Assembly: GCA_013152135.1 (NCBI GenBank)
Contig: JAADGX010000324.1
Location: 1-18,292 of the forward strand
DNA length: 18,292 nucleotides
From: Chlorobiota bacterium
GTDB lineage: Bacteria; Bacteroidota; Ignavibacteria; SZUA-365; JAADGX01
Direction: 5' to 3'
Shown here: in pieces, positions 8,093-14,743 of the stretch
Layout of the letters: the number at the start of each line of letters is the position of its first letter
How positions within the stretch are numbered: position 1 is the stretch's first letter
Notes under the pieces: model-generated
The model's database searches: none
Told to the model about the DNA's origin: nothing
Seen by the model: the letters and a program-made list of their open reading frames with translations, nothing else
Translations under genes and position numbers: made by a program

Positions 8093-8626
8093 ATGGCTGA
8101 TTTGAAAATGCCGGAACTGAATTCTGTCTTGATTGCCGGCAACCTGACACGTGATCCGATATTTCGTAATACATCGAATGGAACGCCGGTAGTGAATTTT
8201 TCCATCGCTTCCAACCGGCGTTATCGTGACAGCTCCAACGAGTGGCAGGAAGACGTCTGCTACGTGGGAATTGTCGCGTGGAATAAACTCGCGTTGAGTT
8301 GCAGCGAACGCTTGCGCAAAGGCAGCGCCGTTCTCGTGGACGGTGAGTTGCAGACGCGGAACCTGAAGCGGGAAGACGGAACGGTCCGCAGCATCCTTGA
8401 AGTGAAAGCCCGGCGCATCCAGTTCCTCAATCGGTTCCAGGGTCACCACGACGGGAACGGACGGGACGTGGAGGAGGAACGACACCACAGGGAGCAGGAC
8501 AGCGTGCCGGAGTCCGACAACATCTTCGAAGAGGACGACGACCGGTTCGACGAGATTTTCGGCGACACGAAGGATCTGCTCGATTTCAAAAGTGATACCG
8601 GTCACGAGCTGGACTCGACCAAGTAG
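8093..8626 (+). CDS. ssb: Single-stranded DNA-binding protein
   Basis: A 177-residue SSB. The OB fold occupies residues 1 to about 115: NSVLIAGNLTRDPIF, GTPVVNFSIASNRRYRDSS, WQEDVCYVGIVAWNKLA, GSAVLVDGELQTRN and a final strand near RRIQFLNR. The C-terminal part is acidic (EEDDDRFDEIFGD) but ends in HELDSTK, so the usual D-D-D-I-P-F-like tip that recruits SSB partner proteins is not present. It sits in the normal rpsF neighbourhood. ATG 8093 follows GGAG at 8084-8087 with good spacing. This could be a second, specialised SSB, or the clade may use a different tail; a tip-bearing paralog elsewhere cannot be excluded. Confidence 0.94.
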   Translation: MADLKMPELNSVLIAGNLTRDPIFRNTSNGTPVVNFSIASNRRYRDSSNEWQEDVCYVGIVAWNKLALSCSERLRKGSAVLVDGELQTRNLKREDGTVRSILEVKARRIQFLNRFQGHHDGNGRDVEEERHHREQDSVPESDNIFEEDDDRFDEIFGDTKDLLDFKSDTGHELDSTK

Positions 8627-8668
8627 CGTGAATTTTATCGTACAACGTTTATATCTAAGGAGCTGAGC

Positions 8669-9118
8669 ATGAAGGTCATATTGCGTCAAGCGATCAACAA
8701 CCTGGGAGACATCGGTGACATGGTTGTCGTGAGCGATGGGTACGCACGAAATTACCTCCTCCCGAAAGGACTGGCCTACCTGGCGTCCAAGAGCAGCTTG
8801 CGCGTGCTCGAGGAGGAAAAGAAGCAATTGCATATACGTCAGAACCGCGAACTGAAGACGGCCGAAGAGATCGCGAAGCAATTGGAGAAGCCGGAAAATT
8901 CCATCACCATTCACATGCAGACGGGTGAAGAGGACAAGTTGTTCGGTTCGGTGACAAAGGAAATGATCGCGGAAAAATTGGCGGAGAAGGGTTTTGAAAT
9001 CGACAAGCGTAAAATCGCGCTCGACGAACCGATCAAGGTCCTTGGCATCTACACGGTGCCCATCAAACTCCACACCAATGTCACTGCAAAAGCAAAGGTA
9101 TGGGTAGTCCGGCAGTAA
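8669..9118 (+). CDS. rplI: 50S ribosomal protein L9
   Basis: A 149-residue L9 of standard length, with an N-terminal rRNA-binding domain, a long connecting helix and a C-terminal domain. The N-terminus MKVILRQAINNLGDIGD followed by VVVSDGYARNYLLPKGLA is the family signature; GEEDKLFGSVT marks the start of the C-terminal domain, which ends in TVPIKLHTNVTAKAKVWVV. ATG 8669 follows TAAGGAG (8656-8662), one of the best Shine-Dalgarno sites in the window. Only 42 bases separate it from ssb, leaving no room for rpsR. The stop codon lies within the loop of the operon terminator. Confidence 0.97.
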   Translation: MKVILRQAINNLGDIGDMVVVSDGYARNYLLPKGLAYLASKSSLRVLEEEKKQLHIRQNRELKTAEEIAKQLEKPENSITIHMQTGEEDKLFGSVTKEMIAEKLAEKGFEIDKRKIALDEPIKVLGIYTVPIKLHTNVTAKAKVWVVRQ

Positions 9119-9133
9119 GCCGGACTTCTTTTT
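9107..9133 (+). terminator. Intrinsic terminator of the rpsF-ssb-rplI operon
   Basis: A perfect 7-bp stem GTCCGGC/GCCGGAC encloses loop AGTAA and is followed by TTCTTTTT. The rplI stop codon TAA (9116-9118) forms part of the loop, so the hairpin begins inside the coding region. Confidence 0.92.
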
Positions 9134-9201
9134 GGAAGGCAGGAAATTTGCTCTTGATTGGACGAGCCTTTATCCGCATTTTTTCATAGGAACAAGGAAT
9201 T

Positions 9202-9246
9202 ATGAAAACGGAATTTCACAATACTTGTTGCGATAGAGATCGATAA
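9202..9246 (+). CDS. Possible 14-residue leader peptide upstream of korA
   Basis: ATG 9202 follows AAGGA (9194-9198, short 3-base spacing) and encodes MKTEFHNTCCDRDR, ending in TAA at 9244. The frame is the same as korA, whose ATG lies 30 bases after the stop and has no visible Shine-Dalgarno site. It could be a leader peptide that affects korA translation, or chance. The rest of the 158-base gap (9119-9276) shows no convincing promoter. Confidence 0.22.
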   Translation: MKTEFHNTCCDRDR

Positions 9247-9276
9247 CCTGTTGTTTACACTAACAAACACGGTACA

Positions 9277-11133
9277 ATGGAAACTAATACAGACACGCCT
9301 CCGGAAGTAACGGAAAAAACGCTGGAGGAAGTTACAGTACGATTCGCAGGGGATTCCGGCGACGGCATGCAGCTCACCGGTTCCCAGTTTACAAAGACAA
9401 CGGCCCTGGTCGGAAACGATCTTGAGACCTTTCCCGATTACCCCGCGGAAATCCGCGCACCCGCCGGAACCCTGTTCGGTGTATCCGGTTTCCAGATCAG
9501 TTTTGCCAGTCACGACGTGTATACGCCCGGAGACCGGGCCGACGTGCTGGTTGCCATGAACCCGGCCGCCTTGAAAGTCAACCTCAACATGCTTCGCCCC
9601 GGCGGTATCATCATCGCCAACAGTGACGGCTTTGACGCAAAGAATCTCCGGCTTGCAGGCTACGAGACCAATCCGCTCGAAGACGATTCGCTCAAGGGAT
9701 ACGAAGTATACAGCATCCCGATCACGAAGCTTACAACCACGGCCCTGGAGAAGCTCCCGTTGAGCATGAAGGAAATCGTGCGCTCGAAGAACTTCTTTGC
9801 CCTGGGATTGATGTACTGGCTGTTCAACCGTCCCCTGGAGCCGAGCCTGGAATGGATCGAGAAAAAATTCGCGAAGAACCCGGAGCTCAAGAAAGCAAAT
9901 TCGATTGCGCTGAAGGCCGGATACAACTACGGTGATATCACCCATATTTTCACTACGCGTTACCGCGTGGAGCCGGCCAAGCTTCCCGCGGGCAAGTATC
10001 GTAACGTGACGGGCAACGAAGCCATGGCCCTGGGTATCGTCGCTTCATGCGAGTTGAGCGGATTGCCGGGTTTTTTGGGCAGCTATCCCATCACGCCGGC
10101 CAGTGACATTCTCCACGAATTGTCACGATATCGGCGCTTCAATTTTCGCACGTTCCAGGCCGAGGACGAGATCGCGGGAATCAGCAGCGCGATCGGCGCT
10201 TCCTTTGCCGGCTCGTTGGCCTTTACGACGAGTTCCGGCCCCGGTATCGCTTTGAAACAGGAAGCAATCGGGCTGGCGGTCATGGTTGAACTTCCGCTGG
10301 TTATCATCAATGTCCAGCGGGGAGGTCCGAGCACCGGCTTACCGACCAAAACCGAACAAGCCGACTTGTTCCAGGCGATCCTTGGGCGCAATGGCGAAGC
10401 TCCCGTTGTGGTCATGGCGGCGAAAACGCCCGGCGATTGCTTCCACACGGTCATCGACGCCTCGCGCATCGCCGTGAAATATATGACGCCCGTGATAGTA
10501 CTCAGCGACGGGTACATCGCCAACGGTTCGGAGCCATGGATGATTCCGGATCCGGAATCGTTGCAGAAGATCCCGGTGGAATTTGCCAAGAACCCGGAAA
10601 CCTACAAGCCGTATTCGCGCAACAAGTTCAACGCGCGCCCCTGGGCGATTCCCGGCACCCCCGGCCTGGAGCACCGTATCGGCGGGTTGGAGAAGAAACA
10701 TATAACGGGCAACGTGAGCTACGACCCGGTCAACCACGAGTTTATGTGCCGCTTGCGAAGGGAAAAGATCGAAGGAATCGTCGACGATATTCCCGACCAG
10801 GAGGTGTACGGACCGGAGAGCGGAGATTTGTTGATAGTGGGATGGGGCGGCACGTACGGCGCCCTTCGGCAGGCCACGGAATACCTCATCGAGGAAGGAA
10901 AGTCCGTAGCCCACGCGCATATCAAGTATCTCTATCCGTTCCCGCGCAACCTGCGCGAGATTCTCTCCCGTTACAAAACGATTCTCGTCCCCGAACTGAA
11001 CCTGGGACAGCTTTCAGTCTTGCTGAAAGCGCACTATCTCATCCCCGTTGAATCGTACAACAAAATCCAGGGACTTCCATTCACCACGACCGAAATCAGG
11101 GAAAAGGTGAACGAAGTCCTGGCTGGAAAATAA
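9277..11133 (+). CDS. korA: 2-oxoacid:ferredoxin oxidoreductase, fused gamma-alpha subunit (KorA-like)
   Basis: A 618-residue subunit combining the gamma domain (about 15-200; VRFAGDSGDGMQLTGSQF, then YPAEIRAPAGTLFGVSGFQI) with the alpha pyrimidine-binding domain (about 240-450; FLGSYPITPASDILHELS at about 266, FQAEDEIAGISSAIGASFAG with the Glu that activates thiamine diphosphate, SGPGIALKQEAIG, QRGGPSTGLPTKTEQADL) and the C-terminal alpha domain. With KorB it interconverts 2-oxoglutarate, CoA and oxidised ferredoxin with succinyl-CoA, CO2 and reduced ferredoxin, in either the oxidative or the reductive TCA direction. The gamma-alpha fusion is usual for KorA of Chlorobi and Bacteroidota; substrate (2-oxoglutarate rather than pyruvate) is inferred from this resemblance. 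ATG 9277 is the first start after an in-frame TAA at 9244. korB follows 18 bases later. Confidence 0.9.
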   Translation: METNTDTPPEVTEKTLEEVTVRFAGDSGDGMQLTGSQFTKTTALVGNDLETFPDYPAEIRAPAGTLFGVSGFQISFASHDVYTPGDRADVLVAMNPAALKVNLNMLRPGGIIIANSDGFDAKNLRLAGYETNPLEDDSLKGYEVYSIPITKLTTTALEKLPLSMKEIVRSKNFFALGLMYWLFNRPLEPSLEWIEKKFAKNPELKKANSIALKAGYNYGDITHIFTTRYRVEPAKLPAGKYRNVTGNEAMALGIVASCELSGLPGFLGSYPITPASDILHELSRYRRFNFRTFQAEDEIAGISSAIGASFAGSLAFTTSSGPGIALKQEAIGLAVMVELPLVIINVQRGGPSTGLPTKTEQADLFQAILGRNGEAPVVVMAAKTPGDCFHTVIDASRIAVKYMTPVIVLSDGYIANGSEPWMIPDPESLQKIPVEFAKNPETYKPYSRNKFNARPWAIPGTPGLEHRIGGLEKKHITGNVSYDPVNHEFMCRLRREKIEGIVDDIPDQEVYGPESGDLLIVGWGGTYGALRQATEYLIEEGKSVAHAHIKYLYPFPRNLREILSRYKTILVPELNLGQLSVLLKAHYLIPVESYNKIQGLPFTTTEIREKVNEVLAGK

Positions 11134-11151
11134 CATGAAGGATTGCATCCA

Positions 11152-12189
11152 ATGACTGAGAATAAAACCGCAACGGCTGAAACGAAAAAACTGACTGCCA
11201 AGGACTTTGCTTCCGATCAAGACGTTCGTTGGTGCCCGGGGTGTGGTGATTATTCCATCCTGGCACAGGTCCAGCGGGTTCTTCCAACGCTTGGCATTCC
11301 CCGCGAGAACGTGGTGTTCGTGGCGGGCATCGGCTGTTCAAGCCGCTTTCCGTATTACATGAACACGTATGGATTTCACGGAATCCACGGCAGAGCCACC
11401 GCAATAGCCAGCGGCATCAAAGTCGCCCGCCCGGAACTCAGCGTGTGGGTGGCAACCGGAGACGGTGACTGCCTTTCCATCGGGGGCAACCACTTCGTCC
11501 ACTTGCTCCGCCGCAATATTGATGTGAATATCATACTGTTCAATAACCGGATCTATGGATTGACGAAAGGCCAGTACTCTCCGACGTCCGAAAAAGGGAA
11601 AATCACCCGGTCGAGTCCGTACGGCTCGATTGACAACCCGGTGGATCCTATCCAACTTGCTCTCGGTTCTTCGGGAACGTTCATTGCCCGCGGTATCGAC
11701 CGCGATCCCAAGGAACTCCAGTACGTTATCGAGCGCGCCTCCGAGCACAAGGGGACGTCGTTCATCGAGGTGTACCAGAACTGCAACGTGTTCAACGATG
11801 GCGCGTATTCGCAGTATACCGACAAAGAGGTCAAGGCCGAGCACGTTCTTATACTCGAGCACGGCAAGCCGTTGATCTTCGGCAAAAACAGGGACAAGGG
11901 CATTCGGCTGAACAGGTTTTTCCGTCCCGAGGTTGTTCCACTGGATGAGGCGGGCGAAGGTGATATCGTCGTGCACGACGAGAAGAACAAGCACCTGGCC
12001 CTGGTTCTTGCCGAGATGACGGACGATCCCTCTCTTCCGACTCCCTTTGGAGTGTTCTACGCCGTCGATAAACCGACCTACGAGGAAGAGTACGTGAAAC
12101 AAATCGAGCATGCCATCGAGACTGAAGGCCGTGGCACGTTGAAAGACTTGCTGGAAAGCGGCAACACGTGGGATATCACGGAGAACTGA
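11152..12189 (+). CDS. korB: 2-oxoacid:ferredoxin oxidoreductase, beta subunit (KorB-like)
   Basis: A 345-residue thiamine diphosphate-binding subunit. WCPGCGDYS gives C28 and C31, GIGCSSRF gives C62 and YQNCNVFNDGAY gives C211; these four are the ligands of the single [4Fe-4S] cluster. The ThDP/Mg site is GDGDCLSIGGNH (103-114) plus LFNNRIYGLTKGQYSPTS (129-146). IHGRA (78-82) is also conserved in the family. I chose ATG 11152 rather than TTG 11143 because AAGGA (11138-11142) is 9 bases before the ATG but abuts the TTG. With the fused KorA this makes the two-subunit enzyme, without a separate ferredoxin-like delta subunit, so an external ferredoxin is expected. A terminator follows. Confidence 0.92.
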   Translation: MTENKTATAETKKLTAKDFASDQDVRWCPGCGDYSILAQVQRVLPTLGIPRENVVFVAGIGCSSRFPYYMNTYGFHGIHGRATAIASGIKVARPELSVWVATGDGDCLSIGGNHFVHLLRRNIDVNIILFNNRIYGLTKGQYSPTSEKGKITRSSPYGSIDNPVDPIQLALGSSGTFIARGIDRDPKELQYVIERASEHKGTSFIEVYQNCNVFNDGAYSQYTDKEVKAEHVLILEHGKPLIFGKNRDKGIRLNRFFRPEVVPLDEAGEGDIVVHDEKNKHLALVLAEMTDDPSLPTPFGVFYAVDKPTYEEEYVKQIEHAIETEGRGTLKDLLESGNTWDITEN

Positions 12190-12217
12190 TACACGGTTTT
12201 ACCGAATGGACAAGACG

Positions 12218-12244
12218 AAAGCCGTCCTCGCGGGCGGCTTTTTT
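12218..12244 (+). terminator. Intrinsic terminator of korAB
   Basis: AAAGCCGTCC (12218-12227) pairs with GGGCGGCTTT (12232-12241), one G-T pair included, around loop TCGC, and continues as a run of six T (12239-12244). It lies 29 bases past the korB stop. On the other strand the T-run is only three, so it serves korAB and not clearly the opposing DUF2231 gene. Confidence 0.9.
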
Positions 12245-12259
12245 CGTTTTACGTTTCGA

Positions 12260-12679
12260 TCATTGAGCGTGACACAAAGCGGCTCCTTCCAGGGCGCCGA
12301 TGAAAACAGCGACGCACACCAGGAACAGAACCGCGAGGTAGAAGAACATGGATGCGCGTGTGAATTTCCTGTTCGCCGTGGCATATATTCTCCACGCCGC
12401 GATTGCCATGAAACCCCACACGGCCGCGTTCATCAACGTGAGGTGTTGATCGATGAGCGTTCGGGCTTCCGTTGACGGGAACATGCCTTCGGCGAGATTG
12501 CCCGTGATTACGGCGAGCAGGAGGAACGGCACGGCCGTTACCATGAGGTGAAATCCTGTCGTGGCGAATTGCGTGAAGCGCGTAGTGGCTCCCGTGAGGT
12601 CGAAGAAGAAGCTGGTAACGGTTAACGCCACCGCGAAGTGGACGACGACTGGATGCCACGAGGCCAGCATTGAAATCAT
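12260..12679 (-). CDS. DUF2231-like small membrane protein
   Basis: A 139-residue protein with four predicted membrane segments: about 8-26 (WHPVVVHFAVALTVTSFFF), 38-60 (FHLMVTAVPFLLLAVITGNL), 82-98 (LMNAAVWGFMAIAAWRI) and 113-134 (FFYLAVLFLVCVAVFIGAL). HPVVVHFAVAL near the N-terminus matches the HP-x-x-VHF-P signature of the DUF2231 predicted membrane family, whose function is not established; some members sit near haem or redox proteins. The start ATG 12679 forms an ATGA overlap with the yraN stop, which decides it over longer readings of the open frame. It is the last gene of the minus-strand operon and converges on korB. Confidence 0.8.
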   Translation of the reverse strand: MISMLASWHPVVVHFAVALTVTSFFFDLTGATTRFTQFATTGFHLMVTAVPFLLLAVITGNLAEGMFPSTEARTLIDQHLTLMNAAVWGFMAIAAWRIYATANRKFTRASMFFYLAVLFLVCVAVFIGALEGAALCHAQ

Positions 12680-13047
12680 GTTGCGTCGTCGAAAAAGGTA
12701 AACGCATTTGGTATGTGCCGGCATTCCGGGCGGTCCCGGTTCCATCGTACGGTGACAACGTCGAACCGGCACGGGGTTCCGAACAAGTTGTGCCGGTAGA
12801 GATAGCCTTCGGCGATTTTCCGCAGTTGGCGCTGCTTGGCCGGGGTTATCGCCAGCACGGGATCGCCGAACCGTTCTCCGCGCCGCGCTTTCACTTCGCA
12901 AAACACGAGATACTCCCCGTCCCTCGCGATGATATCGATCTCCCCGTGACCAAAATGGAAATTCGTTTCAATGATTTCGAAACCCTTCGAGCGGAGGAGT
13001 TCTCCAGCGATCTTTTCCCCTTCCCTGCCGATGGACGTGGAGCTCAT
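12676..13047 (-). CDS. yraN: YraN/UPF0102 family nuclease-like protein
   Basis: A 123-residue member of UPF0102. It has the Holliday-junction-resolvase-like PD-(D/E)xK fold signature: GREGEKIAGELLRSKGFEII, GHGEIDIIARDG (E36, D38) and LVFCEVKARRG (E51, K53), followed by RFGDPVLAITPAKQRQLRKIA, the most conserved stretch of the family. Activity has not been shown for most members, so a role in DNA repair or recombination is an inference from fold. It lies directly after rnhB, the classical neighbour of this family, with ATGA overlaps on both sides (rnhB stop at 13044-13047, DUF2231 start at 12679-12676). Confidence 0.92.
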   Translation of the reverse strand: MSSTSIGREGEKIAGELLRSKGFEIIETNFHFGHGEIDIIARDGEYLVFCEVKARRGERFGDPVLAITPAKQRQLRKIAEGYLYRHNLFGTPCRFDVVTVRWNRDRPECRHIPNAFTFFDDAT

Positions 13048-13673
13048 TTCTCAATCGTGGATGCCGTGGAGGGGTCGGCCAGTTGCTTCACCACGAAACT
13101 CTTGCGGTGAATGGGCGAGGGCCCGAATCGCCGGAGGGATTCGACGTGTTGGCGGGTTGGGTAACCCTTGTGACGGGCGAAACCGTATTCAGGGTACTGG
13201 GAATCGAATTCCCGCATGAGGCGATCGCGGTAATCCTTGGCGATAATGGATGCCGCGGCAATGGTGAACATGCTGCTGTCGCCCCGAACGACGGTTCGAA
13301 ACGGGATTGCCGGATGGTGAAACGCGTTGCCGTCGACCAGGACGAAGCCGGGCGCGGGATCGAGGTTCGCCAGTGCCCGCTGCATTGCGCGGATGGTTGC
13401 CTGGAGAATGTTCACCTCGTCTATTTCGGTTGCGTCGGCTGTGCCGATGCCGACCTGCAGGGCGGACGCGAAGATACTGCCGCGCAGCTCTTCACGTTTG
13501 CGGGGGGTAAGGGTCTTGGAATCCGCAATCCCGTGGACCTCCGCGTCGAGAGGGAACACCACCGCCGCCGCGACCACCGGCCCGGCGAGGGGCCCTCTCC
13601 CGGCTTCGTCCACGCCGGCCACAAGGCCGTACTGCTCGATGAGCGTTCGCTCTTCCGCGGACAAGGTGTTCAT
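13044..13673 (-). CDS. rnhB: Ribonuclease HII
   Basis: A 209-residue RNase HII that cuts the RNA strand of RNA-DNA hybrids, including single ribonucleotides in DNA. The four catalytic acids are visible: VDEAGRGPLAGP (D22, E23), FVLVDGNA (D114) and VRGDSSMFTIAAASIIAK (D132, 18 residues after D114 as in Thermotoga RNase HII). Further signatures are DSKTLTPRKREEL, the GRG motif used for recognising the ribonucleotide, and GYPTRQHVESLRRFGPSPIHRKSF near the end. ATG 13673 overlaps the stop of the upstream 59-codon gene by ATGA, and its own stop overlaps the yraN start. Confidence 0.97.
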   Translation of the reverse strand: MNTLSAEERTLIEQYGLVAGVDEAGRGPLAGPVVAAAVVFPLDAEVHGIADSKTLTPRKREELRGSIFASALQVGIGTADATEIDEVNILQATIRAMQRALANLDPAPGFVLVDGNAFHHPAIPFRTVVRGDSSMFTIAAASIIAKDYRDRLMREFDSQYPEYGFARHKGYPTRQHVESLRRFGPSPIHRKSFVVKQLADPSTASTIEK

Positions 13674-13849
13674 GCCGTATTCAATGGCAGCATAGAGGGT
13701 TGAATCAATACTTCGGGATTGTTTTCACCTATGGTACCGATCAGCCATCCGATGAAAATGGAAATGCCGATGAGAATAATGATCAGGATGATCCGGAAGA
13801 TAATGGCCCGGATTTTCTGCCGCCTCATGATGGATTCAACTGTTTTCAT
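13670..13849 (-). CDS. Small single-pass membrane protein, 59 residues, unrecognised
   Basis: I do not recognise this protein. It begins MKTVESIMRRQKIRAIIF, a basic N-terminus, followed by one strongly hydrophobic, Ile-rich segment at about residues 15-40 (RIILIIILIGISIFIGWLIG), and a polar tail of about 19 residues ending in PSMLPLNTA. By the positive-inside rule the N-terminus should be cytoplasmic and the tail periplasmic. It looks real for three reasons: its TGA overlaps the rnhB ATG as ATGA (13673-13670), its ATG is 24 bases after the ubiA stop with a purine-rich AAGGGGAA ahead, and it fills the only gap in an otherwise gapless operon. Function unknown. Confidence 0.68.
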   Translation of the reverse strand: MKTVESIMRRQKIRAIIFRIILIIILIGISIFIGWLIGTIGENNPEVLIQPSMLPLNTA

Positions 13850-13873
13850 ATTATTCGATCCGTTCCCCTTGCC

Positions 13874-14743
13874 TTATGAAAAGTGTGTCCCGGTATAAAT
13901 CGCTGCGATGCCAACAATCATGTCATATTTCAGCCAGAGACAAATACGGCCGATGTTGCCGCGAGTCGGTGTTTTCCAGAGCGACAGCATCAGTGCTGCA
14001 AGCACGGCGTCCACTCCGATGACTACCACGGCCAGGTACGCCCAACCGTACCAGCCCGTGACGTAGGGAACGAAAGTCAACGCGACGGTCACGGCGAAAA
14101 CAACCGTGGCCACCGTCATTGCGTACTCCGCTCCAACCCAAATGGGAAACGTCCTGATTTTTCCCGCCTTGTCGCCCTCGATATCCTCGATGTCTTTCAG
14201 GATTTCCCTTCCTATGTTGTAGAAAAATGCAAACACGGCCGGGATTACTCCGGATTCCGGGTGGCCGGCCGCGAAACCGCCGTAGATAAACGCCAACCCG
14301 GTCATCAACCCCACCGTGATGTTTCCAACCAGCGGGATATGCTTGAGGACGGAACTGTACGCGTACAGGATGGCCACGCTGATGACGGCGATACCCAGAA
14401 CAGGCATGGAAACCAATCCCGCCAAAACAACGCCCAGCGCCGCAAGGGCAACGGCGAGAAAACGGGCGGAGCGGATGGAAAGTCGCCCTGAAGCGAGAAC
14501 ACGCCGTGGCTTGTTGATCTTGTCGATCGAGATATCGAAGATGTCGTTTACGACGTTGCCGAACGCGGCGAGAAAAGCCGCGGACACCGCGGCGATTGCC
14601 AGGATCCAGAATTTGTCCCTCGTAATGCCGGCGATTAATCCTGCCACGATAATCGTTACTGCCGTAATAAAGACGTTGGTGGGCCTGGTGATTGCCACCA
14701 GGGCCCGAAGTCTATCCGGCAATGAATAAGAATCAGAACTCAT
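13874..14743 (-). CDS. UbiA-family prenyltransferase, DGGGP synthase-like
   Basis: A 289-residue membrane prenyltransferase with about eight or nine hydrophobic helices. Both Asp-rich Mg/prenyl-diphosphate motifs are present: NVVNDIFDISIDKINKPRR (63-81, N66 D67 D70 D74) and ILKDIEDIEGDKAGKIRTFP (181-200, D184 D187 D191). The form of these motifs, with DKINKPRRVLASG and KDIEDIEGD, resembles (S)-2,3-di-O-geranylgeranylglyceryl phosphate synthase of archaeal lipid synthesis and its bacterial homologs more than UbiA or MenA proper. The real substrate could instead be a quinone precursor, haem or another prenyl acceptor. The start overlaps the Omp85 gene by 11 bases (its stop is at 14735-14733), so translation is likely coupled. 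Confidence 0.85.
   Translation of the reverse strand: MSSDSYSLPDRLRALVAITRPTNVFITAVTIIVAGLIAGITRDKFWILAIAAVSAAFLAAFGNVVNDIFDISIDKINKPRRVLASGRLSIRSARFLAVALAALGVVLAGLVSMPVLGIAVISVAILYAYSSVLKHIPLVGNITVGLMTGLAFIYGGFAAGHPESGVIPAVFAFFYNIGREILKDIEDIEGDKAGKIRTFPIWVGAEYAMTVATVVFAVTVALTFVPYVTGWYGWAYLAVVVIGVDAVLAALMLSLWKTPTRGNIGRICLWLKYDMIVGIAAIYTGTHFS

Noticed and set aside
12260..12901. Longer 213-residue reading of the DUF2231 gene
   Set aside because: The extra N-terminal part is Arg-rich, lies out of frame within yraN and has no family likeness. The ATGA overlap at 12679 gives the natural start.
12435..13655. A shared 13-base string (CGATGAGCGTTCG) near 12448 and 13637
   Set aside because: Both copies encode RTLI in the same codons within two unrelated, well-supported proteins; no wider repeat surrounds them, so chance is sufficient.
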